From assembly GCA_036401335.1 (NCBI GenBank), contig DASWVC010000249.1, positions 1-14,066 of the forward strand: a stretch of 14,066 nucleotides of DNA, read 5' to 3'. Below are positions 7,279 to 14,032 of this stretch, in pieces. This DNA is from DASWVC01 sp036401335 (GTDB taxonomy: Bacteria; Verrucomicrobiota; Verrucomicrobiia; Chthoniobacterales; JAFAMB01). The notes under the pieces are model-generated. The model was given only the letters and a program-made list of their open reading frames with translations. It searched no databases and was not told the origin of the DNA. Made by a program: the position numbers and the translations under genes. How positions within the stretch are numbered: position 1 is the first letter of the stretch; the number at the start of each line of letters is the position of its first letter.

Positions 7279-7617
7279 TCACTTTCCGTCGGACGGCTGG
7301 TCCATCCGGAAGATCGTTTCTCCCGGTTTCATCAAATCCAGTTTGTCACGGGCCAGCAGCTCCAGATACCCGCGGTCGTTTTGCAGCAAATTCAGCCTTT
7401 TGGTTTGCTTGTTCAGCAGGGTGCGTTCTGCTTCAACTTGTTCTTTGAGGTGAACCAGTTCTTTTTGCTGCTTCTGCCGCTCCCGTAGAAGCGGCAAAAA
7501 CCAACACGTGAGCAGGATGATGAAGGCAAGAAGAATCAGGGCGTAAAAAACGCGGTTAAGCAGACCCCGCAACCAGTCTTCTCTGGGCTGTTCGTAGTCT
7601 TCGTAACCCGAGCTCAC
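7279..7617 (-). CDS. Septum formation initiator family protein (FtsB/DivIC-like)
   Basis: 112-residue bitopic membrane protein of the FtsB/DivIC family, which joins the FtsL/FtsQ divisome subcomplex and helps switch on septal peptidoglycan synthesis. Order: a short cytoplasmic N-terminus with acidic residues (EDYEQPRED), one membrane helix (about 20-42), a charged heptad-like coiled coil (about 43-80, RERQKQQKELVHLKEQVEAE), then the family ending RGYLELLARDKLDLMKPGE. The start is GTG at 7617, immediately after the TGA stop of eno (TGAGTG), which implies translational coupling. The eno-ftsB order is known in other bacteria too. FtsB, DivIC and FtsL-like proteins are hard to tell apart by sequence; the eno neighbour favours FtsB/DivIC. 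Confidence 0.87.
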   Translation of the reverse strand: MSSGYEDYEQPREDWLRGLLNRVFYALILLAFIILLTCWFLPLLRERQKQQKELVHLKEQVEAERTLLNKQTKRLNLLQNDRGYLELLARDKLDLMKPGETIFRMDQPSDGK

Positions 7618-8901
7618 TCAGCGCATTTTACCCCCGTACTGCGCGTTGTCACCCAGTTCCTCTTCAATTCGCAGCAGTTGGTTGTATTTTGCGACCCGGT
7701 CGGTGCGGGACAGCGAACCCGTCTTGATTTGCCCTGCGTTGGTCGCCACCGCAATGTCGGCGATTGTGGTGTCTTCGGTCTCCCCCGATCGATGGCTGAT
7801 CACGGCGGTGTAGCGGTGTTCCTTCGCCATTTCGATGGCGTCGAACGTTTCTGTCAGCGAACCGATCTGGTTAACTTTTACCAGGATGGAGTTGCCAACC
7901 CCGGCGTCAATCCCCTTACGCAGAAACTGCACGTTCGTGACGAAAAGGTCGTCTCCAACCAACTGCACCTTCGCCCCGAGGGCATCGGTGAGTTTTTTCC
8001 AACCGTCCCAGTCGTTTTCGGCGCAACCATCCTCAATGGAGTTGACCGGGTACTTAGAGCAAAGCTGCTGATAAAAGGAGATAAGCTCTTCGGCACTCCG
8101 TTTGGAACCGTCCGACTTCTTGAAGGTGTAAACTCGGTTTGCCGGATCGTAAAACTCACTCGACGCCGCATCCAAGGCGAAGAAGATGTCCTCGCCGAGC
8201 TTGTAACCTGCCTTTTCCACGGCTTGCGACATCGTGTCCAAGGCATCGTCGACGCCTTTGAAATTGGGAGCAAAACCGCCCTCATCGCCTACGGCCGTCG
8301 ACAATCCGCGGCCTTTAAGCACCCCTTTCAGCGCGTGAAAGATCTCGGTGCCGTACCGGAGCGCCTCGGCAAACGTCGGTGCGCCCTTCGGCATGATCAT
8401 GAACTCCTGAAAGTCGATGGGAGCATCGGAGTGCGCCCCGCCGTTGACAATGTTCATCATCGGCACCGGCAGAACCTTGGCATTTGGTCCACCCAGGTAG
8501 CGAAACAGCGGCAGGTCGAGCTGCGCCGCGGCCGCGTGGGCCACCGCCAGAGAAACCCCCAGGATCGCGTTTGCGCCCAGCTCTTTCTTATTCGGGCTGC
8601 CGTCCAGTGCGTTCATGGCAGCATCCACGCCAATCTGATCGAGCGCATCCATGCCCACGACCGCATCGGCAATGCGTTCCTCCACATTTTCCACTGCACG
8701 AAGCACGCCTTTGCCGTTGTACCGGGTCTCTTCCCCGTCGCGCAGTTCCCAGGCTTCGTGTTCGCCGGTGCTGGCTCCGCTTGGGACGATGGCGCGGCCA
8801 ATCGCGCCACCAGTCAGTTCAACGTCAACTTCGACGGTTGGATTGCCACGGGAATCGAGCACTTGGCGGGCTCGCAGGTCGGAGATAATCGTAAGGGACA
8901 T
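7618..8901 (-). CDS. eno: Enolase (phosphopyruvate hydratase)
   Basis: Glycolytic enzyme interconverting 2-phosphoglycerate and phosphoenolpyruvate, cytoplasmic and Mg2+-dependent; also a frequent RNA-degradosome partner in other phyla. Full length at 427 residues. Landmarks include SGNPTVEVDV, the mobile loop SGASTGEHEA, the metal-site strands ALDAASSEF, SIEDG and LVGDDLF, catalytic Lys342 in ILVKVNQIGS, and His370 in SHRSGETEDT, followed by KTGSLSRTDR. All expected catalytic residues are in place. It lies 54 bp after the greA-like gene and directly abuts the septum gene, so the three probably form one transcript. The start ATG at 8901 lacks a Shine-Dalgarno sequence, but MSLTIISDLRARQVLDSRG is a standard enolase N-terminus. 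Confidence 0.98.
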   Translation of the reverse strand: MSLTIISDLRARQVLDSRGNPTVEVDVELTGGAIGRAIVPSGASTGEHEAWELRDGEETRYNGKGVLRAVENVEERIADAVVGMDALDQIGVDAAMNALDGSPNKKELGANAILGVSLAVAHAAAAQLDLPLFRYLGGPNAKVLPVPMMNIVNGGAHSDAPIDFQEFMIMPKGAPTFAEALRYGTEIFHALKGVLKGRGLSTAVGDEGGFAPNFKGVDDALDTMSQAVEKAGYKLGEDIFFALDAASSEFYDPANRVYTFKKSDGSKRSAEELISFYQQLCSKYPVNSIEDGCAENDWDGWKKLTDALGAKVQLVGDDLFVTNVQFLRKGIDAGVGNSILVKVNQIGSLTETFDAIEMAKEHRYTAVISHRSGETEDTTIADIAVATNAGQIKTGSLSRTDRVAKYNQLLRIEEELGDNAQYGGKMR

Positions 8902-8955
8902 AGGTGAAGGATTTAAGGGCAGGTTGAAGGCCGGAAGAAAGGCGGACCGTCACGT

Positions 8956-10812
8956 TTAGCGGGTCAGGCCAGGCATAGGGGCCACTTCATCAACCGCCGT
9001 GCAGGGCACAATGGACACCAGTTCCATGGCCCGGGTGCCTGCTTCCGAGGGCAGTTGCACGAGGTCCCCCGGTTTTTTGGCCAGCAGCGCTTGGGCAATG
9101 GCCGTCTGGTACGAAATGATCCGTTTTTCCGGATCGCTGTCCCAGGCTCCAAGCAGGTGGTAAGTTACCTCTTCCCCGTCGGCCGGGTCACGGAGGGTGA
9201 CGGTCGTGCCGATGGACACCTGGGACGTGTCGGCGTTTTCAAAATTCGCCCCGCGGGCCCGGGCGAGCATGTCCTCAAGTTCAGCCTTTCGCCGCATGAG
9301 GACGGTTTGCATCTCCTTGGCGGCCTTGTACTCGAAATTCTCCCGAAGATCGCCGTAGGATCGTGCCACGGAAATTTCTTTCGTGTTTTCCGGGATTTTG
9401 CGCGCAATCAGGTCGTCGTATTCGTCCTTGCGTTTTTGCAGGCTGGTCCACGACACCACGAGCGCCTCATCCTGTTGTTCTGAGTCGCCCGTCAGCATGT
9501 TCTGCAATTCCGGATGAACTCGGATCATGCGCGCCAGCAGCGAGCGCTTGTTCAGTTCTTCGAACGCCGGGGTGATCATCATCCGGCGCATCAAGTCGCG
9601 GGCTTGGCTGGAAGGGGCGTTAAGCAGCAGGTCCGGGATGAGTTCCCGGTCGTCCAGCAACAAGTCGTGGAGTTTTGAACCTTTGCGTGCATCACTGAAC
9701 TGGTCCCGTTCGATTGCGCTCACGATGGCGGCCAACAGGGTCGGCTGCACCAGATCGCGGTACCGCGGTGACGTGCGCTCGCGGCAAAGCCAGTAGAGCA
9801 CTTCGGATGTGATCGAATGTTCGCGAAGGGTGCGGTCCAGGTAGTGGTGGAACACGTCGGCTTGGCCGGCCTCCTCCAACAACCTGGCAACGTCTGTGAC
9901 GACCCGGTGGCTGACCATCGGCAGAATTTTGAGCAGCCGGTCGGTCCAACTGTCCGGGAATGCCTGTGGCACCTGGTTGAGCAAGGCCCGCTGCTTGGCC
10001 GTGGCCACCTGGGTGACAAGTTCGGACAGCTTGCCTGCCTGCTCCTGGAGAATCTGGGCAACCGTAAGGGTGCCCACCTGCAGGCCCTGGCGTTGACCGG
10101 CGATTTCGTCCCGCGTCAGCAGCATTTCCATTACCGCAACCGGGTTCAGGCGGAGGTTGCGGCTGGCAATCTCCTCGAGCTGTTTGAACACCCCTTGCAA
10201 TTCTTCATCAGAAAACACGTCCAGGTTTTTCAGGATCTGGTCGAGCTGCGCATTCTGCTCTTTAAGCTGGCGAGCGTTACGAAACGACTGCAGCAATTCC
10301 ATTTGCAGCGACACCGATTGGTCCCGGACCGTAATCGGTTCGGTTTTCTTGGCAGGCAGCGTGAAATGGCCGCTCTTGCGTACAACCTTCTTGGCATGGT
10401 CCCACCATTTCTTAAACTCGCCTTCGGTGACCACGTCTGGGGCGAGGGCCTTTTGCAATTGATCCTGGGTAACTTTGCCGTCAAAGCTGCCCACCACGAT
10501 CTTTAAAAGTTCGGTGGGATTCTCCTTCGCCAAGGCCCGGAGCTCAGGTCCCCGCAGCGTTTTCTGCACAAAGATGTGCGATCCAGGAAGGGGTTGCAGG
10601 TTCTCCGCGGCATACTGAATCTGCATCGGATGCTCCTTTTTGGATTGGAAATCAATGATCACCTGATTAACCAGCAGGTTCCATTGTTTTACCCGGCCAA
10701 AACCCCAGCTTCGGTGAAAACAGTAGGTTCCCGGCCGCAAGCGTTCCAGCAGAGTGGTGTCTTTCAGGGTCAGTTTTCCCGCGTCGATCAGGGCCTGCAG
10801 CTCGGCATCCAT
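8956..10812 (-). CDS. Large GreA/GreB-family transcription elongation factor with long N-terminal region
   Basis: 618 residues. About the last 160 form a Gre-factor domain: ARSYGDLRENFEYKAAKE is the coiled-coil tip, with the acidic pair Asp488/Glu491 matching the catalytic D-x-x-E of GreA that enters the RNA polymerase secondary channel, and the C-terminal FKBP-like part has SIGTTVTLRD and KKPGDLVQLP. Transcript cleavage of backtracked polymerase is therefore likely. The first ~450 residues are mostly helical and charged, with an early WGFGRVKQW segment, and match no enzyme motif I know. Chlamydial GreA is similarly extended (about 715 residues), so this appears to be a PVC-type architecture. 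The start is ATG 10812 (MDAELQALIDAGKLTL); the frame is open to 11070, but that 86-residue extension is low-complexity and overlaps the divergent promoter. It precedes eno by 54 bp. Confidence 0.85.
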   Translation of the reverse strand: MDAELQALIDAGKLTLKDTTLLERLRPGTYCFHRSWGFGRVKQWNLLVNQVIIDFQSKKEHPMQIQYAAENLQPLPGSHIFVQKTLRGPELRALAKENPTELLKIVVGSFDGKVTQDQLQKALAPDVVTEGEFKKWWDHAKKVVRKSGHFTLPAKKTEPITVRDQSVSLQMELLQSFRNARQLKEQNAQLDQILKNLDVFSDEELQGVFKQLEEIASRNLRLNPVAVMEMLLTRDEIAGQRQGLQVGTLTVAQILQEQAGKLSELVTQVATAKQRALLNQVPQAFPDSWTDRLLKILPMVSHRVVTDVARLLEEAGQADVFHHYLDRTLREHSITSEVLYWLCRERTSPRYRDLVQPTLLAAIVSAIERDQFSDARKGSKLHDLLLDDRELIPDLLLNAPSSQARDLMRRMMITPAFEELNKRSLLARMIRVHPELQNMLTGDSEQQDEALVVSWTSLQKRKDEYDDLIARKIPENTKEISVARSYGDLRENFEYKAAKEMQTVLMRRKAELEDMLARARGANFENADTSQVSIGTTVTLRDPADGEEVTYHLLGAWDSDPEKRIISYQTAIAQALLAKKPGDLVQLPSEAGTRAMELVSIVPCTAVDEVAPMPGLTR

Positions 10813-10823
10813 AAGGAAGGCCG

Positions 10824-10852
10824 AAGATAGGTAATACCTAGGTGCACGCCAA
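10824..10852 (-). promoter_or_regulatory. Weak candidate promoter and dyads upstream of the greA-like gene
   Basis: On the minus strand TTGGCG (10852-10847) and TATCTT (10829-10824) are separated by 17 bases, each matching 4 of 6 consensus positions. This would start RNA only a few bases before ATG 10812. Nearby dyads are TAGGTA-A-TACCTA (10828-10840), the overlapping palindrome ACCTAGGT (10836-10843) and CAACT-AAA-AGTTG (10850-10862). The assignment is tentative. Confidence 0.28.
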
Positions 10853-10908
10853 CTAAAAGTTGACAGCGGAGCGCGCGCGGCGCCGGCCGCGGGCCCCAAA
10901 CATAGCCG

Positions 10909-10937
10909 TTGACCGTCAAAATCGCGGGCATTACGAT
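10909..10937 (+). promoter_or_regulatory. Sigma70-like promoter of the exported-protein / beta-barrel / ABC operon
   Basis: TTGACC (10909-10914, 5 of 6 consensus) is followed after exactly 17 bases by TACGAT (10932-10937, 4 of 6 including the key first A and last T). Transcription would begin near 10944, giving a leader of about 84 bases before ATG 11028. This is the best -35/-10 pair I found in the window, and it reads into a gene with its own signal peptide. The -10 box sits inside an inverted repeat, which suggests repression. Confidence 0.5.
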
Positions 10938-10951
10938 GCCCGTTCGGGCAT
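10925..10951. promoter_or_regulatory. Operator-like array of three CGGGCAT half-sites
   Basis: CGGGCAT (10925-10931), its complement ATGCCCG (10936-10942) and CGGGCAT again (10945-10951) give two overlapping perfect 7-bp dyads with spacers of 4 and 2 bases. The first dyad encloses the -10 box and the second covers the predicted transcription start. Either a repressor binding site or, in RNA, two mutually exclusive hairpins would explain this; the overlap with the promoter favours a DNA operator. Confidence 0.45.
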
Positions 10952-10974
10952 GGTTTCCAATCCCAGATCGCTGT

Positions 10975-10998
10975 GCGGCGGCGTGTACCGACCGCCGC
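10975..10998 (+). promoter_or_regulatory. Leader hairpin upstream of the exported-protein gene
   Basis: GCGGCGG (10975-10981) and CCGCCGC (10992-10998) form a perfect 7-bp GC stem with a 10-base loop, ending 7 bases before AAGGAG (11006-11011), the likely ribosome-binding site of ATG 11028. The Shine-Dalgarno spacing is long (16 bases). It may stabilise the leader or influence translation. Confidence 0.35.
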
Positions 10999-11027
10999 GT
11001 CATGGAAGGAGCTCGACAAAATTCGAT

Positions 11028-12029
11028 ATGAAAACGCCCTTTGGCCCGCTCGTAGTTTGCTTGTTTGCATGCCTTAGCCTCCATGCCCGTGCGGATGGGC
11101 TGTCGGACCTGCGCTCGCTGTCGGTTTTCCGGGACGCAGACCTGAACCGGCTGGGAGGGGGCGAGGTGTTGGCAGGGCGCGGGCCCGCCATGAATTTCAA
11201 TCGCGGACTCGCCGTCGAGAGTGCTTACACGGTACGGGCACCGGTACCGCGAACGGTGAACCTCCACCAGCAATGGGATGCGAGCCGCCATCCGGAATTA
11301 AAAGTTTACGTTGAGGGAGAAGTGCCGGGCCGGCCAAGTCCGGCCAGTTTCGAGCGTCTGGCGACGGCCCCGGCCAACGGTTCCGTGAACGCTTTTGCAA
11401 ACGCCACCTTGAGCGTTGCCGCAGATCCCGCCAAACTCCAGGTCAGCGCGGCGGAAGCCAAATTCTTTCAGCCGGCCGGAGAGACGGGGAAAGGCCTGAA
11501 CGGCGGCGTCGTGCAGTTTTGGAGCAGGGTTCTGGCCGAACGGGCACAGGCTTTTGCTTCCGGCGGCATAACCGCCGGGCCGGCGTTCGAGGGTTCCAAT
11601 GGGCCGGTGCGCCCCGGGGACGATGCCCAGCGTCTGCTGGCCGAGAATGGCAAGGTTCGCCAGCAGTTCGGCCCGGTGCTCGATCGGTCCGGGCACGGCC
11701 CCACAACCTGGCGGTTGTTCGATGTCGATGGTCAAGCCGCGGTCAGCCTCAGTTCGTTCAGCAGCGTCCCCGTTAATGACGGCGCCCTGGCCGAAGATGC
11801 CACTTATTACTCAAGCGGAGGGTTCTACGTGCTCCTGACGTTTTTCCGGTTCTGGTCCGTGACCGTCAACAATCAGCCGGCGACCCTTGTATGGCGGGTG
11901 GACCTGATCTCTTCGCCGGCCTTCAGCGAGCTCCGGGGCATCGAACGGGTTGGCTCAGGGGCGGCGTTTATGCGTGAAATCCAGAGGAGTGTGAAGGCTT
12001 TCCTGCGTGACTCCGGCACGGGTCGCTGA
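11028..12029 (+). CDS. Exported protein of unknown function
   Basis: I do not recognise a named domain. The 333-residue protein starts with a clear Sec signal peptide: MKTP, hydrophobic core FGPLVVCLFACLSL, and an AxA cleavage site (HARA-D, after residue 22), with no lipobox, so a periplasmic or secreted location is predicted. The mature part is soluble-looking, with a conserved-looking N-terminal motif (GGGEVLAGRGPAMN), a central helical segment (FWSRVLAERAQAF), an aromatic stretch YYSSGGFYVLLTFFRFW and the C-terminal LRGIERVGSGAAFMREIQ. No catalytic triad or metal motif stands out. The frame is open upstream to 10860, but ATG 11028 is chosen because it places the signal peptide at the N-terminus. 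It is the first gene of a putative operon with an outer-membrane protein and an ABC transporter, so an envelope role is inferred. Confidence 0.8.
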   Translation: MKTPFGPLVVCLFACLSLHARADGLSDLRSLSVFRDADLNRLGGGEVLAGRGPAMNFNRGLAVESAYTVRAPVPRTVNLHQQWDASRHPELKVYVEGEVPGRPSPASFERLATAPANGSVNAFANATLSVAADPAKLQVSAAEAKFFQPAGETGKGLNGGVVQFWSRVLAERAQAFASGGITAGPAFEGSNGPVRPGDDAQRLLAENGKVRQQFGPVLDRSGHGPTTWRLFDVDGQAAVSLSSFSSVPVNDGALAEDATYYSSGGFYVLLTFFRFWSVTVNNQPATLVWRVDLISSPAFSELRGIERVGSGAAFMREIQRSVKAFLRDSGTGR

Positions 12030-12095
12030 TTGACTCAAAACACGGCCCGGTTCATGAACGATTGAAGAAAAGGCGGCACCATTGACCGACATTCT

Positions 12096-12109
12096 TGGAG
12101 TTAACTCCA
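12096..12109 (+). promoter_or_regulatory. 14-bp perfect palindrome over the ribosome-binding site of the beta-barrel gene
   Basis: TGGAGTTAACTCCA is self-complementary along its full length; it contains the GGAG Shine-Dalgarno (12097-12100), and its last base is the A of ATG 12109. It could bind a dimeric regulator or, less likely because the loop would be small, mask the ribosome site in RNA. A second, 10-bp palindrome (GTTCATGAAC, 12050-12059) lies in the same intergenic gap. By chance about one 14-bp perfect palindrome is expected in a window this size, so position is the main argument. Confidence 0.35.
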
Positions 12110-13044
12110 TGGTTCCTGGCCCGCGCGCACGGCGAGGTGGATCGATTGTTGCCCTGCTCGGAATCTGGCTGTTCTGGGCCGCTCCCGCTTGTCCCGCCGA
12201 TCTCGACCGTCTTCTTACCGGAGACGCCGTTTCCAAGTACACCTTGGATGCCGACGCCGATGCCGCTTACATTGCCAGCGGCCGTGCACACCGAAAGACG
12301 GAACAGTTTGGCCGGTTCGATGAAGTTGACTCCTCGGTCTCCGTCCTTTCCACTTTTCAACCCAGTAGCAACTCGCTGGTCGGTCGTCTCGGCCTGGAGT
12401 GGGAACGTTATTGGTTTAGTGCCAACCCGAACTCCACGCTGCCAAGGGCCCTGGAGTCTTTGAACCTGGTGCTCGGTGCAGACTTTCAACTGGGGTCGGC
12501 CATCCTTGCCCGAGTTGAGGCAATGCCTGGGTTCTACGGTGACCTGCACCGCTTTTCATCCCGGCAGTTCAACGTACCCATTGAATGCGGAGCCTCGTAC
12601 GTTTATAGCGACAAACTTTTTTTCATCGTCGGCGCCAGCATCAACTACGAACGAAACTGGCCGGTGTTCCCGGCCGCCGGCCTGCTCTGGCACATCAACG
12701 ACAAACTGACTTTCAACGGGATTTTGCCCAAGCCGGGTTTGCAATACCAGCTCAGTGACACTTTAACCTTGCAGCTCAGTGGCGGCCTGGTCGGCAACAC
12801 GTACCGGGTCAACACGGATTTCGGCCGCAGCCGCGGCATCCCCAAGCTCGACAATGCCCTGGTCGAGTACGAGGAGGTCCGGATTGGCGGAGGTTTGACG
12901 TGGAAGATCGGCAAACACCTTTCGGTGAATGTGGAAGCCGGAGCCGTACCCTATCGGCGATTCGATTACAACCGAAGCGATTATAAAATCATTTCTTCCA
13001 ACACCGCCCCTTACGCGGAACTTGATCTGTCCACCAAATTCTGA
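12109..13044 (+). CDS. Outer-membrane beta-barrel protein (DUF6268-like)
   Basis: 311 residues from ATG 12109, preceded by GGAG at an 8-base spacing, the best Shine-Dalgarno in the window; TTG 12082 is an in-frame alternative. The signal peptide has an Arg-rich n-region (PRARRGG), hydrophobic core IVALLGIWLFWAA and likely cleavage at CPA-D. The mature chain alternates polar and hydrophobic residues in repeated amphipathic strands with aromatic girdles (VGRLGLEWERYWF, FFIVGASINYERNW, LQLSGGLVGNTYRV, SVNVEAGAVPYRRF) and ends LDLSTKF, the terminal Phe recognised by the BAM machinery. This is a barrel of perhaps 12 strands, by inference. It resembles the DUF6268 group of uncharacterised outer-membrane proteins, but I cannot confirm that. 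It lies between the exported protein and an ABC ATPase, so a channel for export or import is possible. Confidence 0.78.
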   Translation: MVPGPRARRGGSIVALLGIWLFWAAPACPADLDRLLTGDAVSKYTLDADADAAYIASGRAHRKTEQFGRFDEVDSSVSVLSTFQPSSNSLVGRLGLEWERYWFSANPNSTLPRALESLNLVLGADFQLGSAILARVEAMPGFYGDLHRFSSRQFNVPIECGASYVYSDKLFFIVGASINYERNWPVFPAAGLLWHINDKLTFNGILPKPGLQYQLSDTLTLQLSGGLVGNTYRVNTDFGRSRGIPKLDNALVEYEEVRIGGGLTWKIGKHLSVNVEAGAVPYRRFDYNRSDYKIISSNTAPYAELDLSTKF

Positions 13045-13072
13045 GTTTTCGCCGCCGGCAGCAGTGCGCACC

Positions 13073-14032
13073 ATGTCCAAACCTGTCATTGCGCTAGACA
13101 AGCTGGTTAAAAAATTTGGCGATTCGATCGCAGTTGCCGGGATCACAACAACGATCAATCCAGGCGAGATCTTTGGGTTCCTGGGCGCAAATGGAGCCGG
13201 TAAGACGACAACGATCCGCATGCTTTGCGGGTTGACCCGGCCCACCCGTGGCACGGGAAAGATCTTCGGCCTGGATATTTGGCGCGACCGACGGCGGATT
13301 CGCGGGCGGTTTGGCTACGTGCCCCAACGGTTCAGCTTGTACGGGGATCTGACGGTGCTAGAAAACCTGCGTTTCTTTGCCGGTGCCTACCAAGTCAGCG
13401 GCGACCGCGTGCAAAAGCGCATCGACGTCCTGATCCAGCACTTTGACCTGGCGTCAAAGCGCCGGGCCCGTGCCGGAAGCCTGTCTGGGGGGTTCAAGCA
13501 GCTGTTGTCCATGGCCTGCGCCCTGGTGCACGAACCGTCCCTTTTGTTTCTGGACGAACCGACGGCGGGCTTGGATCCGGTTCACCGGCAGCTGATCTGG
13601 GAACTGCTCTACGATTTGAGCCAGAATGGCACTACCATTTTCGTGACCACGCATTACATGGATGAGGCGGAACGCTGCACCGACGTCGGTTTCATTCACC
13701 AGGGGCAATTGTTAGCCAAAGGCTCTCCGCAAGAGCTTAAAGACCGGCTGCAGGGCAAGTTGCTGGAACTTCAGGTTGAACCTGCCGTGTACGCTGTCCA
13801 GGTGCTTCGGGGCATTCCCTCGATCTACGGCATCGAGCTGCGCAGCGGCCGCGTCCGGTTGCAGGCCGAAAATCCCGAGGTTCTGCTGCAAAGCTGGCTG
13901 AAAGAATGGCCTTTCCACAACCTGAAATTTCTCGGCCACGAATGGGTCGAGCCGGACATGGAAGACGTTTTCCGCGCGTACTCGGAAGGTTTTCTCCAGC
14001 CGGACGGAAACATCATTCGAAGACCGGTATGA
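13073..14032 (+). CDS. ABC transporter ATP-binding protein, ABC-2 export type (YbhF-like)
   Basis: 319-residue cytoplasmic ATPase that would power an inner-membrane permease pair. Motifs in order: Walker A GANGAGKTTT (38-47, Lys44), Q-loop YVPQRFSLYGDLTVLENL, signature LSGGFKQ (137-143), Walker B LLFLDEPTAGLDP (Asp161, catalytic Glu162) and H-loop His194 in VTTHYMDEAERC. The SLYGDLTVLENL and THYMDEAERC wording and the C-terminal EPDMEDVFRAYSEG tail are typical of DrrA/YbhF-type ABC-2 exporters of drugs, lipids or glycans; the substrate is unknown. The start is ATG 13073 (MSKPVIALDKLVKKFG), 28 bp after the beta-barrel gene; an open extension upstream to 12929 overlaps that gene and is rejected. 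The stop overlaps the next start by ATGA. Confidence 0.93.
   Translation: MSKPVIALDKLVKKFGDSIAVAGITTTINPGEIFGFLGANGAGKTTTIRMLCGLTRPTRGTGKIFGLDIWRDRRRIRGRFGYVPQRFSLYGDLTVLENLRFFAGAYQVSGDRVQKRIDVLIQHFDLASKRRARAGSLSGGFKQLLSMACALVHEPSLLFLDEPTAGLDPVHRQLIWELLYDLSQNGTTIFVTTHYMDEAERCTDVGFIHQGQLLAKGSPQELKDRLQGKLLELQVEPAVYAVQVLRGIPSIYGIELRSGRVRLQAENPEVLLQSWLKEWPFHNLKFLGHEWVEPDMEDVFRAYSEGFLQPDGNIIRRPV

Noticed and set aside
7678..8907. 409-codon open frame on the plus strand opposite eno
   Set aside because: Same antisense effect: the sense strand encodes a complete enolase, and the antisense translation has no motifs.
10860..11027. 56-residue N-terminal extension of the exported protein
   Set aside because: It would bury the signal peptide internally and starts upstream of the predicted promoter; ATG 11028 puts the signal peptide first.
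10813..11070. 86-residue N-terminal extension of the greA-like protein
   Set aside because: Arg/Ser/Ala-rich composition with no family similarity, and it would cover the promoter and leader of the divergent gene; ATG 10812 gives a natural start.
12929..13072. 48-residue extension of the ABC ATPase into the beta-barrel gene
   Set aside because: It overlaps the end of a well-supported gene in another frame, and ABC ATPases begin close to the MSKPVIALDKLVKKFG segment.
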